Below, one piece after another: positions 1 through 6,331 of a DNA stretch of 16,395 bases (positions are counted from its first letter, which is position 1; each line of letters starts with the position of its first letter). The notes under the pieces are model-generated. The model searched no databases. It was given only the letters and a program-made list of their open reading frames with translations, and had not been told where the DNA came from. Source of the DNA: an uncultured Bacillota bacterium (GTDB taxonomy: Bacteria > Bacillota > Clostridia > Lachnospirales > Lachnospiraceae). Both the position numbers and the translations under genes were made by a program. The DNA is taken from positions 1 through 16,395 of the forward strand of contig CATWQE010000059.1 of NCBI GenBank assembly GCA_958352855.1, written 5' to 3'.

Positions 1-16
1 ATTAAATATCCATCCA

Positions 17-45
17 TTGTTTTTTGCTTTCTGTTTTTTTATAAT
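17..45 (+). promoter_or_regulatory. promoter of the XRE-ABC operon
   Basis: A -35 box TTGTTT (17-22) and a perfect -10 box TATAAT (40-45) are separated by 17 bp. They lie 24 bp upstream of the first start codon. The spacing and -10 fit a sigma-A-type promoter; the -35 is only a partial match. The 69-nt leader ends with GGGAGG (55-60). Confidence 0.6.
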
Positions 46-69
46 GATGTTCAAGGGAGGTAAAAGAAC

Positions 70-1185
70 ATGAAGGAAATGAAGCTTGGGCGTATTCTTG
101 TTGAAAAACGCCATAAGAAAGGGATTACCCAGGAAGAGCTTGCAGCCTATTTAGGCGTATCAAAGGCGGCAGTTTCTAAATGGGAAAATGAAATGACCTA
201 TCCAGATATTACGCTGCTGCCGCAGCTTGCAGCTTACTTTAACATTACCATTGACGATTTGCTGGGATATGAACCTCAGATGTCAAGAGCAGAAATCCAA
301 AAGTGCTACACCCAACTGGCGAAAGACTTTGCTGTGCTTCCTTTTCAGGAAGTATTGGAGCATTGCCGAAAGCTCATAAAAAAATATTATTCCTGTTATC
401 CCCTTGTATTTCACATGGGTGTGCTGCTGGTGAATCATTCCATGCTGGCAGAAAGGCCGGAAGATACCATGGAAGTGCTGGAAGAGGCAAGAGCGCTTTT
501 TGCTCATGTAAAGACCAGGACAGAGGAACCGGAGCTTGGGAAAAACGCGCTTCAAATGGAGGCCCACTGCTTGTTGGCGTTAAAGCGTCCATCAGAGGTT
601 CTGGACTTTTTGGAGGAGGATTCTTTTACAGTTGGTCCTATGGAACCACTGGTGGCTTCGGCCTATCAAATGCTTGGAAATACCAGAGAAGCCAGGCGGG
701 TTTTGCAGACAGGGATTTACAAGGAATTGATTTCTCTGTGCAATTTGCTTGCCTCGTATATGAATCTTCCATGGAAGAACCAGGAAGAATTTGAGGAAAT
801 CTGCACGCGTTTTCAAAAGCTTGCAGAGGCCTTTGAACTGGAGGCCCTGCATCCTGGCATTATGTTTTCTGTCTACCTTACCATGGCGCAAGGCTGGGCG
901 CTTTTAGAGAAAGAGGACAGGGCGCTGAAGGTTTTAGAGAAATATACGAATCTGGCAACCAGTGATATTTACCCACTGAAACTACATGGAGACACCTTTT
1001 TTTCTTTGATGGATGCCTGGATGAAGGATACTCTGGCTCTTGGAACTGTTTTGCCAAGAGATCATGCAACTATTCGCCGAAGCATTACACAGGCGCTTAC
1101 AGAGAATCCGGCCTTTGATAAGCTGATGAAAAACTCTGAATTTCAAAAAATGATCTTACGACTAAAAGAAAAGGAGAAAGAATAA
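70..1185 (+). CDS. XRE-family regulator with long helical C-terminal domain
   Basis: A 371-aa DNA-binding regulator. Residues about 8-62 form a classic Cro/CI-type helix-turn-helix: ITQEELAAYLGVSKAAVSKWE, followed by the typical TYPDITLLPQLAAYFNITIDDLL tail. Residues about 75-365 are helix-rich, leucine/alanine-rich and TPR-like, without a recognisable catalytic motif. Such domains in other XRE regulators (Rgg/PlcR-like in layout) bind peptides or mediate dimerisation, but no peptide partner is visible here. The ATG is chosen because GGGAGG lies 9 nt upstream. The stop codon abuts the start of the following ABC ATPase, so this protein is probably the operon's own regulator and controls the exporter in response to a ligand. 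Family assignment is firm; ligand and direction of regulation are unknown. Confidence 0.9.
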   Translation: MKEMKLGRILVEKRHKKGITQEELAAYLGVSKAAVSKWENEMTYPDITLLPQLAAYFNITIDDLLGYEPQMSRAEIQKCYTQLAKDFAVLPFQEVLEHCRKLIKKYYSCYPLVFHMGVLLVNHSMLAERPEDTMEVLEEARALFAHVKTRTEEPELGKNALQMEAHCLLALKRPSEVLDFLEEDSFTVGPMEPLVASAYQMLGNTREARRVLQTGIYKELISLCNLLASYMNLPWKNQEEFEEICTRFQKLAEAFELEALHPGIMFSVYLTMAQGWALLEKEDRALKVLEKYTNLATSDIYPLKLHGDTFFSLMDAWMKDTLALGTVLPRDHATIRRSITQALTENPAFDKLMKNSEFQKMILRLKEKEKE

Positions 1186-2094
1186 ATGGATGCAATTTCA
1201 TTAGAACATCTTTCCAAAACATATCCCGGAGGGAAACAGGCAGTGCGGCAGCTTTCTTTTTCTTTAAATCCGGGAGAGGTGTTTGGATTTTTAGGACCAA
1301 ATGGCGCAGGAAAAACCACTACTGTGAAACTGCTTACCGGAATGCTGGCACCTTCAGAGGGAAGCTGTCGGGTACTGGGCCATCACCCTTCCCAAGAGCC
1401 GCAGAAGGTTCATGCATGCTCCGGTGTGGTAACAGAGCATGCGCAGATGTATGACCATATGACAGGAATGCAGAACCTGCAGTTTTATGCTTCTGTTTTT
1501 GGATTATCCAGGGAGCAGGCAAAGCAGAGGGCAGAAGCATTGCTGGAACAACTGGAGTTAAAGGATGCGGGAAATCAGAAATTATCTACCTATTCCACTG
1601 GAATGCGGCAGAGGCTTTCTCTTGCAAGGGCGCTGATTCATAGACCAAGGGTGCTTTTTCTGGATGAACCAACCTCAGGTCTTGATCCGGAAAGTGTACA
1701 AAAGGTAAACGGACTGATTCAAAAGCTTGCCAAAGAGGAAGGGGTTACCGTTTTTCTCTGTACCCATCAACTGCGGTATGCACAGGAAATCTGTACCAGG
1801 TATGGCCTGATGGAGCAGGGAAAATTGCTGGCAGTGGGAACTTTAGACGAACTGCAAAGGAGCGTGTGCCAGGGTGTGAAATTACAGCTTTGTGTATCGC
1901 ATATGCCAGAGCATTTGCCCTTTATCCGCAATGGGGAAGGGAGATATGAAGCCAGAATCGAATCCGAAAGGGACATTCCAGAACTCATTCGCGGCATTGT
2001 AGCCGGCGGTGGAGATATCTATGAGGTCATTGCGAAAAAACCATCTCTGGAAGAAGTATATTTTGCATTAACAGCACAGGAGGGAGTCTTATGA
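1186..2094 (+). CDS. ABC transporter ATP-binding protein (ABC-2 exporter type)
   Basis: A 302-aa cytoplasmic ATPase subunit that powers an ABC-2 exporter. Visible motifs: Walker A GPNGAGKTT (37-45), signature YSTGMRQR (136-143), Walker B VLFLDEP (156-162) with catalytic E161, D-loop SGLD (164-167) and H-loop His194. The Q-loop position reads VVTEH (81-85), with Glu where many families have Gln; this is common in DrrA/CcmA-like ATPases. The last 90 or so residues are the extra C-terminal domain usual for this group. The ATG begins directly after the upstream TAA, so translation is coupled, and the gene overlaps the permease by 4 bp. The substrate cannot be read from the sequence; related pairs export antibiotics, bacteriocins or sodium (NatA-like). 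Confidence 0.93.
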   Translation: MDAISLEHLSKTYPGGKQAVRQLSFSLNPGEVFGFLGPNGAGKTTTVKLLTGMLAPSEGSCRVLGHHPSQEPQKVHACSGVVTEHAQMYDHMTGMQNLQFYASVFGLSREQAKQRAEALLEQLELKDAGNQKLSTYSTGMRQRLSLARALIHRPRVLFLDEPTSGLDPESVQKVNGLIQKLAKEEGVTVFLCTHQLRYAQEICTRYGLMEQGKLLAVGTLDELQRSVCQGVKLQLCVSHMPEHLPFIRNGEGRYEARIESERDIPELIRGIVAGGGDIYEVIAKKPSLEEVYFALTAQEGVL

Positions 2095-2879
2095 GAGAAG
2101 CAATGTTTGCCATTATAAAGAAGGATTTCAGAGGTATTACAGACAATCGGCGTTTGTTTACCACACTGATGATTACCCCTTTAATTTTGACTACTGTACT
2201 GCCATCTATTTTCCTGTGTACTATTCATTTTGTGCCGGATGATCCGGATATTCAGAACTTTTTAAAGCTTTTGCCCAGGCAGGCTCACAGCGAAACCATA
2301 GAACAAACACTGGCTCAGATGCTTCTGAATTATATGCTGCCCCTGTTTTTTCTGATTATCCCTATTATGGCGGCGTCTATTATGGCTGCCAGCTCTTTTG
2401 TGGGAGAGAAGGAAAAGCATACCCTGGAAACGCTGCTGTATTGTCCCTTATCCGTAAAAGATATTTTTCGCGCCAAGGTGCTGGCGTCCTTTGCTCTTAG
2501 TATGCTGGTATCTCTGATTTCTTTTCTTGCCATGCTGGTGGCGCTGGAAACAGGAGCCTTCTTTTTGCTTGGGAAACTCCTTTTGCCGGGAGCCAACTGG
2601 CTGGTTGTTTTGCTGCTGTTTTCACCGGCTGTTTCCCTGATTGCAGTGACGCTGATTGTCCGAAGCTCTGCCAAAGCGCAGAGTATGGAAGAATCTCAGC
2701 AGGGCGCTGTTTTTCTGATTTTGCCTTTGATTTTACTGGTCATGGGGCAATTTATGGGTGTACTGTTGATTTCTTTTTGGATTTTGCTTGGATTAAGCAT
2801 TGTATGCTGTGTTGTGGCAGGCTTGCTTCTGAAAAAATGTATGGGCAGCTTCCACTATGAAGTTCTTCTGAAAAGGTAG
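2091..2879 (+). CDS. ABC-2 type transporter permease
   Basis: A 262-aa integral membrane protein that forms the channel for the preceding ATPase. About six hydrophobic segments are visible (roughly 27-47, 80-103, 130-152, 168-190, 206-228 and 229-247). A polar loop of about 30 residues after the first segment contains DDPDIQNF. GEKEKHTLETLL (105-116) is the cytoplasmic coupling-helix motif typical of ABC-2/NatB-like permeases. The ATG overlaps the ATPase stop (ATGA), and AGGAGGGAG (2078-2086) gives a strong ribosome binding site. It is shorter than two-domain ABC-2 permeases of about 380-400 aa, so a homodimer is likely. No convincing terminator follows. Exported substrate unknown. Confidence 0.88.
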   Translation: MREAMFAIIKKDFRGITDNRRLFTTLMITPLILTTVLPSIFLCTIHFVPDDPDIQNFLKLLPRQAHSETIEQTLAQMLLNYMLPLFFLIIPIMAASIMAASSFVGEKEKHTLETLLYCPLSVKDIFRAKVLASFALSMLVSLISFLAMLVALETGAFFLLGKLLLPGANWLVVLLLFSPAVSLIAVTLIVRSSAKAQSMEESQQGAVFLILPLILLVMGQFMGVLLISFWILLGLSIVCCVVAGLLLKKCMGSFHYEVLLKR

Positions 2880-2896
2880 CGGTTTCTTCCCTTTTT

Positions 2897-2917
2897 TGCT
2901 ACAATGAGGATGATAAA
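2897..2917 (+). promoter_or_regulatory. extended -10 promoter and half-operator upstream of the TetR gene
   Basis: TGCTACAAT (2897-2905) is an extended -10 element (TGn plus TACAAT) with no good -35 box. TGATAAA (2911-2917) sits about where transcription would start and matches one arm of the dyad found upstream of the oleate hydratase gene (3508-3524). This suggests, but does not prove, autoregulation. Confidence 0.4.
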
Positions 2918-2943
2918 ATTCAGAAGGAAGGGAAGGATAAAAC

Positions 2944-3510
2944 GTGGGGAACACAACAAAACTGGCTTTAGAGGCATCCTTAAAACATCTGATGCTTCTA
3001 AAACCTTTGGATAAGATTACAATTTCAGACCTTACTACAGACTGTGGAATCAGCCGTATGGCTTTTTACTATCATTTTAAGGATATTTATGATTTGGTAG
3101 AATGGTCCTGTCTGGAAGATGCCAGAAAAGCCCTTCAGGGAAAAAAGACCTATGATACCTGGCAGGATGGTCTGCGCCAGATTTTTGAAGCAGTGCTTAG
3201 CAATAAGCCATTTATCCTGAACGCCTATCGTACTCTTAGCAGGGAACAGATTGAAAACTATCTGTTTCAGCTTACCTATGATTTACTTCGGGACGTGGTG
3301 GAAGAGCAGGCAGCAGGAACCTCTCTTTCTATCCAGAAAAAAGAGTTTATTGCAAATTTTTATAAATATAGCTTTGTGGGAATTATGCTGGATTGGATAA
3401 AAAAGGGAATGAAAGAAGACTATGAGGAAATTATCAGGGATATGATTTTGACACTCCATGGTAATATTGGCAATTCTATTCAGAATTTTTTATCAAATTC
3501 CTGTAAATGA
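2944..3510 (+). CDS. TetR/AcrR-family transcriptional regulator
   Basis: A 188-aa one-component regulator that starts at GTG, with AAGGA 6 nt upstream. Residues about 25-46 are the TetR helix-turn-helix (ITISDLTTDCGISRMAFYYHF), and FKDIYDLVEW follows as in DhaS-like members. The remaining roughly 130 residues are the helical ligand-binding and dimerisation domain, of the type found in the TetR_C_7/8 Pfam families. The gene lies just upstream of the oleate hydratase gene, and its stop codon is inside a perfect 7-3-7 inverted repeat. The simplest reading is a repressor released by unsaturated fatty acid or its CoA ester. TetR regulators beside oleate hydratase genes are common in Firmicutes; the ligand here is inferred. 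It shows no homology to the ABC permease upstream. Confidence 0.88.
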   Translation: MGNTTKLALEASLKHLMLLKPLDKITISDLTTDCGISRMAFYYHFKDIYDLVEWSCLEDARKALQGKKTYDTWQDGLRQIFEAVLSNKPFILNAYRTLSREQIENYLFQLTYDLLRDVVEEQAAGTSLSIQKKEFIANFYKYSFVGIMLDWIKKGMKEDYEEIIRDMILTLHGNIGNSIQNFLSNSCK

Positions 3511-3524
3511 TAAACTTTTTATCA
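3508..3524. promoter_or_regulatory. candidate TetR operator (7-3-7 dyad)
   Basis: TGATAAA-CTT-TTTATCA is a perfect inverted repeat starting in the last bases of the TetR gene. Its 17-bp length suits a TetR-family dimer. The arm is also part of an 11-bp direct repeat, TTTTTATCAAA, at 3487-3497 and 3516-3526. The dyad lies about 80 bp before the oleate hydratase start. TATAAA at 3555-3560 is a possible -10 box, but no -35 matches it well. The dyad could in principle be a short RNA hairpin, but it lacks GC pairs and a U-tract. Confidence 0.5.
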
Positions 3525-3604
3525 AACCTGTCACTTTGTAAATGGAAAAAAGGGTATAAAAGGCATAGTATATGGGCAGAAATAACAGAAAGGAGTCCCA
3601 TACT

Positions 3605-5566
3605 ATGGAGAAAAAATATGTTGGAATCGGAATTGCAGCCCTTGCGGCAGGAACAGGAGCGGCTGTTTATAAAAAGAAAAAAATCCAGAATCAGAAGAAA
3701 GAAGTTCAGGAGCATACCCGTTATGAGGCATACCGCAATACGGAACGTGGAAAACAAGTAAAAAATGCAAAAGGGATTTATTATTCCAGAGGAAATTACG
3801 AAGCTTTTGCAAGACCGGAAAAGCCGGAAGGCATAGAAGAAAAAAACGCTTACATTGTGGGAAGCGGTCTTGCGTCTCTGGCTGCAGCCTGCTTTTTAGT
3901 AAGGGATGGGCAGATGCCGGGAGAACAGATTCATATTCTGGAAGCCATGGATATTGCCGGAGGAGCCTGTGACGGTATTTTTGATGCATCCAGAGGATAT
4001 ATCATGCGGGGCGGCAGAGAGATGGAAGACCATTTTGAATGTCTCTGGGATCTGTTTCGCAGTATTCCTTCTCTGGAGGTACCGGGGGCTTCTGTTTTGG
4101 ACGAATTTTACTGGCTGAATAAGCATGATCCCAACTATTCTCTTTGCAGAGCTACAGTAAACAGGGGAAAGGATGCACATACAGATGGAAAATTCCGTCT
4201 AAGCCAAAAGGGATGTATGGAAATTATGAAATTATTCCTGACCAGGGATGAGGACTTATACGATAAAACCATTGAGGATGTCTTTGATGAGGAGGTTTTT
4301 GATTCTACCTTCTGGCTTTACTGGAGAACCATGTTTGCGTTTGAAAACTGGCACAGCGCCCTGGAAATGAAGCTGTATTTCCAGAGGTTTATCCACCATA
4401 TTGCCGGACTGCCTGATTTCAGCGCCCTGAAGTTTACCAGATATAATCAATATGAATCTCTGATTCTGCCTATGCAGAAATATCTGGAGGCAGCAGGCGT
4501 TGACTTCCAGTTTAACACAGAAGTAACCAATGTTGCATTTGAAATAAAAAACGGTAAAAAAGTAGCTACAGCTATTGAATGCAAGGTCAAAGGTGTAGAA
4601 AAGGGAATCCTGCTGACAGAAAAAGATTTTGTTTTTGTTACCAATGGAAGCTGCACAGAGGGTACGATTTACGGGGATCATCATCACGCGCCAAACGGAG
4701 ATGCCCTGGTACGTACCAGCGGCTGCTGGTCTCTTTGGAAAAATATTGCCAAACAAGATCCTGCATTTGGTCATCCGGAAAAATTCTGTTCTGATATTTC
4801 CAGGACGAATTGGGAATCTGCAACCATTACAACGCTGGATGAGAAAATATTGCCTTATATTTCCAATATTTGTAAGCGTGACCCAAGAAGCGGTCAGGTA
4901 GTTACCGGTGGTATTGTAAGCTGCCAGGATTCCAAATGGCTTATGAGCTGGACCATTAACCGCCAGGGTCAGTTTAAAGAACAGGACAAGGATAAAGTAT
5001 GTATCTGGGTGTACGGACTGTTTACCGATGTTCCAGGCGACTATACAAAGAAGCCTATGAAAGACTGTACAGGTGAAGAGATTGCCGCAGAATGGCTGTA
5101 TCATATCGGCGTACCTGTTAATCAGATTTCAAGTCTGGCGAAGCATAGTGTTGTCTGTGTGCCAACTATGATGCCCTATATTACTGCTTTCTTTATGCCG
5201 CGGACAAAGGGAGACAGACCAGATGTGATTCCAGAGGGATGTATCAACTTTGCATTTTTAGGACAGTTTGCCGATACTCCAAGAGATACGGTATTTACTA
5301 CAGAATATTCTGTCCGCACTGCTATGGAAGCTGTCTATGGACTGCTTCATATAGACAGAGGCGTTCCGGAGGTCTGGGGAAGTGTTTACGATATCCGCGA
5401 GCTTTTGGATAGTTCTGTGAAATTAATGGACGGAAAATCTCCACTGGATATTCAGCTTCCCGGTCCGTTAAATGCTTTGAAGAAACCCCTGGTACATGTA
5501 GTCAAAGGAACGGTCATTGAAAAATTATTGAGGGAACATGATATATTAAGAAATGAAAATTTGTAA
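3605..5566 (+). CDS. ohyA: oleate hydratase (MCRA family) with N-terminal hydrophobic extension
   Basis: FAD-dependent oleate hydratase (EC 4.2.1.53), 653 aa, which adds water to cis-9 double bonds of free fatty acids to give 10-hydroxystearate-type products and so detoxifies unsaturated fatty acids. FAD motif GSGLAS (86-91) with Glu113; MRGGREME (134-141) contains Glu139, which aligns with catalytic Glu82 of Staphylococcus aureus OhyA as I recall that sequence; Tyr258 in EMKLYF aligns with its Tyr201. Core homology starts at YYSRGNYEAFARP (about 59). The 57 residues before it are extra and include a Gly/Ala-rich hydrophobic stretch (about 7-22) followed by KKKK, a possible membrane anchor. 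I chose ATG 3605 because AAAGGAG lies 9 nt upstream; an in-frame ATG at 3572 has no such site and would add 11 residues. A strong terminator follows. Confidence 0.96.
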   Translation: MEKKYVGIGIAALAAGTGAAVYKKKKIQNQKKEVQEHTRYEAYRNTERGKQVKNAKGIYYSRGNYEAFARPEKPEGIEEKNAYIVGSGLASLAAACFLVRDGQMPGEQIHILEAMDIAGGACDGIFDASRGYIMRGGREMEDHFECLWDLFRSIPSLEVPGASVLDEFYWLNKHDPNYSLCRATVNRGKDAHTDGKFRLSQKGCMEIMKLFLTRDEDLYDKTIEDVFDEEVFDSTFWLYWRTMFAFENWHSALEMKLYFQRFIHHIAGLPDFSALKFTRYNQYESLILPMQKYLEAAGVDFQFNTEVTNVAFEIKNGKKVATAIECKVKGVEKGILLTEKDFVFVTNGSCTEGTIYGDHHHAPNGDALVRTSGCWSLWKNIAKQDPAFGHPEKFCSDISRTNWESATITTLDEKILPYISNICKRDPRSGQVVTGGIVSCQDSKWLMSWTINRQGQFKEQDKDKVCIWVYGLFTDVPGDYTKKPMKDCTGEEIAAEWLYHIGVPVNQISSLAKHSVVCVPTMMPYITAFFMPRTKGDRPDVIPEGCINFAFLGQFADTPRDTVFTTEYSVRTAMEAVYGLLHIDRGVPEVWGSVYDIRELLDSSVKLMDGKSPLDIQLPGPLNALKKPLVHVVKGTVIEKLLREHDILRNENL

Positions 5567-5578
5567 AGTCTGAAAATG

Positions 5579-5621
5579 AGAAAAGCTGTTGTAGGATTTC
5601 CTATAGCAGCTTTTCTTTTTT
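5579..5621 (+). terminator. rho-independent terminator after oleate hydratase
   Basis: A 17-bp stem (5579-5595 with 5600-5616, two G-U pairs), a four-base ATTT loop and a T-run at 5616-5621. On the minus strand the same hairpin is followed only by a weak T-rich stretch, so it may act partly in both directions. Confidence 0.92.
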
Positions 5622-5692
5622 GAATTTTGGTTGCACCCTGGTACAAAAAATGATACAGTACAGGTACAGGACATCTGGTGCAGAAGAAAAGC

Positions 5693-5791
5693 TTAAAAAA
5701 GATATCCCTGCAAAAAGCTGTAAATAATCTTTAAAGCTTTCTCATCATGTACAGATTCCACTAATTTTAAAATTGCTGTTTTGTATTCCAT
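5693..5791 (-). CDS. 32-aa small protein divergent from XRE repressor
   Basis: A short gene supported by context rather than by homology I can name. The minus-strand ATG (5791-5789) has a strong site GGGAGG (5806-5801) with 9-nt spacing, and a promoter TTGACA-17-TAAAAT (5872-5867 and 5849-5844). The product is 32 residues, begins MEYKTAILKL, and has the pattern ESVHDEKALKIIYSFLQGYL with no cysteine or signal peptide. It is predicted to be one amphipathic helix, an acidic turn and a second helix. Small proteins of this general form (a D/N-E-K-x-L followed by a hydrophobic helix) are often seen beside XRE regulators in Clostridia, from memory. It shares its control region with the XRE gene at 5942. 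It may be an antirepressor, a cofactor of the repressor, or the repressed target. Function unknown. Confidence 0.7.
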   Translation of the reverse strand: MEYKTAILKLVESVHDEKALKIIYSFLQGYLF

Positions 5792-5853
5792 GTAAAATAA
5801 CCTCCCAAATGTATAACCATAAAATTTTTTAATACGTTTTGTTATTTTACATG
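5789..5853. repeat. 13-bp perfect inverted repeat spanning the small gene's leader
   Basis: CATGTAAAATAAC (5789-5801) and GTTATTTTACATG (5841-5853) are exact reverse complements. The first covers the small gene's start codon; the second covers its -10 box. Centres are 52 bp apart, near five helical turns. Because the second arm lies upstream of the predicted transcription start, a mRNA hairpin from this promoter is unlikely; paired protein-binding sites are more plausible. Confidence 0.7.
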
Positions 5854-5872
5854 AATTTCCAGAAAATGTCAA
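5844..5872 (-). promoter_or_regulatory. promoter of the divergent small-protein gene
   Basis: Read on the minus strand: TTGACA (5872-5867), 17-bp spacer, TAAAAT (5849-5844). The predicted start is near 5837, giving a leader of about 46 nt before the small gene. Its -35 box faces away from the -35 box of the XRE promoter, 9 bp apart. Confidence 0.72.
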
Positions 5873-5888
5873 CAGATATTATTGACAT
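5866..5888. promoter_or_regulatory. dyad joining the two divergent -35 boxes (candidate repressor operator)
   Basis: ATGTCAA (5866-5872), nine bases, TTGACAT (5882-5888): a perfect 7-bp inverted repeat. Each arm contains a -35 hexamer, one per strand, so one bound dimer could close both promoters. Two back-to-back TTGACA boxes would by themselves produce a 6-bp dyad, so only the extra matching base and the spacing add weight. The XRE protein encoded at 5942 is the obvious candidate to bind it. Confidence 0.5.
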
Positions 5889-5910
5889 ACAACAAATTTG
5901 ATACTATAAT
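5882..5910 (+). promoter_or_regulatory. consensus promoter of the XRE repressor gene
   Basis: Perfect TTGACA (5882-5887), exactly 17 bp, perfect TATAAT (5905-5910). The start of transcription would be near 5917, followed by AGGA (5931-5934), 7 nt from the ATG. A fully consensus promoter normally implies strong expression unless repressed, which fits an autoregulated repressor. Confidence 0.85.
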
Positions 5911-5941
5911 TCCAAAAAGTACAAGAAAGTAGGACAGAGAT

Positions 5942-6322
5942 ATGGGTATTGGAAGACGAATGAGAGACAGACGGGCGGAGTTAAAAATGTCCAGTACGGA
6001 ACTGGCAGAAAAAATCGGGGTTTCAAAGCAAACAGTCAGCGGTTATGAGCTGGAACGGACTTATCCCAATCCGGAAAAGCTGAGTAAGATTCTGGAAGCT
6101 CTGGATTGTGATGCAAATTATCTCTATCAGGATTTTATTCATGTAGATGTCCTGAAGCGGGAGAGAAATGGACTGACCGAAAAAGAATTTGAACTGCTTC
6201 GGAAATACCGGCTTTTAAATGATCATGGAAAATATGTGGTAGAAGCTCTGGCCGATATTGAATATGATCGTATGCTGGCTGGATTAGAGCAGAAAAAAAG
6301 TGAACAGAAAAGGAGTTTATAG
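5942..6322 (+). CDS. short XRE-family transcriptional repressor
   Basis: A 126-aa Cro/CI-like DNA-binding protein. The helix-turn-helix spans about residues 5-60 (SSTELAEKIGVSKQTVSGYE, then TYPNPEKLSKILEALDCDANYLYQD). A second segment (LTEKEFELLRKYRLLNDHGKYVVEALADIEYDRM, cited only by its ends here: about 80-112) is a helical tail found in many phage-type and small chromosomal XRE repressors. No peptidase domain is present, so it is not a LexA/CI-type self-cleaving repressor, and no ImmA gene is next to it. It is transcribed from a consensus promoter divergent from the 32-aa gene. Only 9 bp separate it from the methyltransferase gene, so the two are likely co-transcribed. Regulon unknown; autoregulation is inferred. 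Confidence 0.9.
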   Translation: MGIGRRMRDRRAELKMSSTELAEKIGVSKQTVSGYELERTYPNPEKLSKILEALDCDANYLYQDFIHVDVLKRERNGLTEKEFELLRKYRLLNDHGKYVVEALADIEYDRMLAGLEQKKSEQKRSL

Positions 6323-6331
6323 AGAAATCTT

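Noticed and set aside
303..794. A 163-codon plus-strand frame inside the first XRE gene.
   Set aside because: It lies in another frame of a clear gene, has low-complexity Gly/Ser content, and no start signal.
2871..2897. Possible terminator after the first ABC permease: AAAAGG with CCTTTT, then T.
   Set aside because: Only a six-pair, AT-rich stem with a 13-base loop; too weak to call.
3536..3571. TTGTAA (3536) with TATAAA (3555) as oleate hydratase promoter.
   Set aside because: The spacer is only 13 bp, and no other -35 at 16-18 bp matches. The promoter is left unassigned.
3572..3604. Upstream in-frame ATG for oleate hydratase giving 11 more residues.
   Set aside because: The AAAGGAG site fits ATG 3605 and falls inside the longer frame, while no site precedes 3572.
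4256..5104. A 282-codon open frame on the minus strand inside the oleate hydratase gene.
   Set aside because: It is fully antisense to a strongly conserved gene, has no ribosome binding site or recognisable domain, and its composition (many Phe, Ile, Cys) is typical of a shadow frame.
5632..5682. Imperfect dyad: TGCACC (5632-5637) with GGTGCA (5677-5682), and CCTGGTAC with GTACAGG inside, plus the tandem GTACAGGTACAGG.
   Set aside because: A structured RNA or terminator for the small gene was considered, but there is no T-run on either strand and the stem has bulges and a long loop.
5789..5853. A start-codon-blocking mRNA hairpin in the small gene's leader.
   Set aside because: Considered because the 13-bp arms are complementary, but the upstream arm overlaps the -10 box, so the main predicted transcript would not contain it.
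5851..5901. A 16-codon plus-strand frame beginning at ATG 5851.
   Set aside because: No ribosome binding site, and it lies upstream of and across the XRE promoter.
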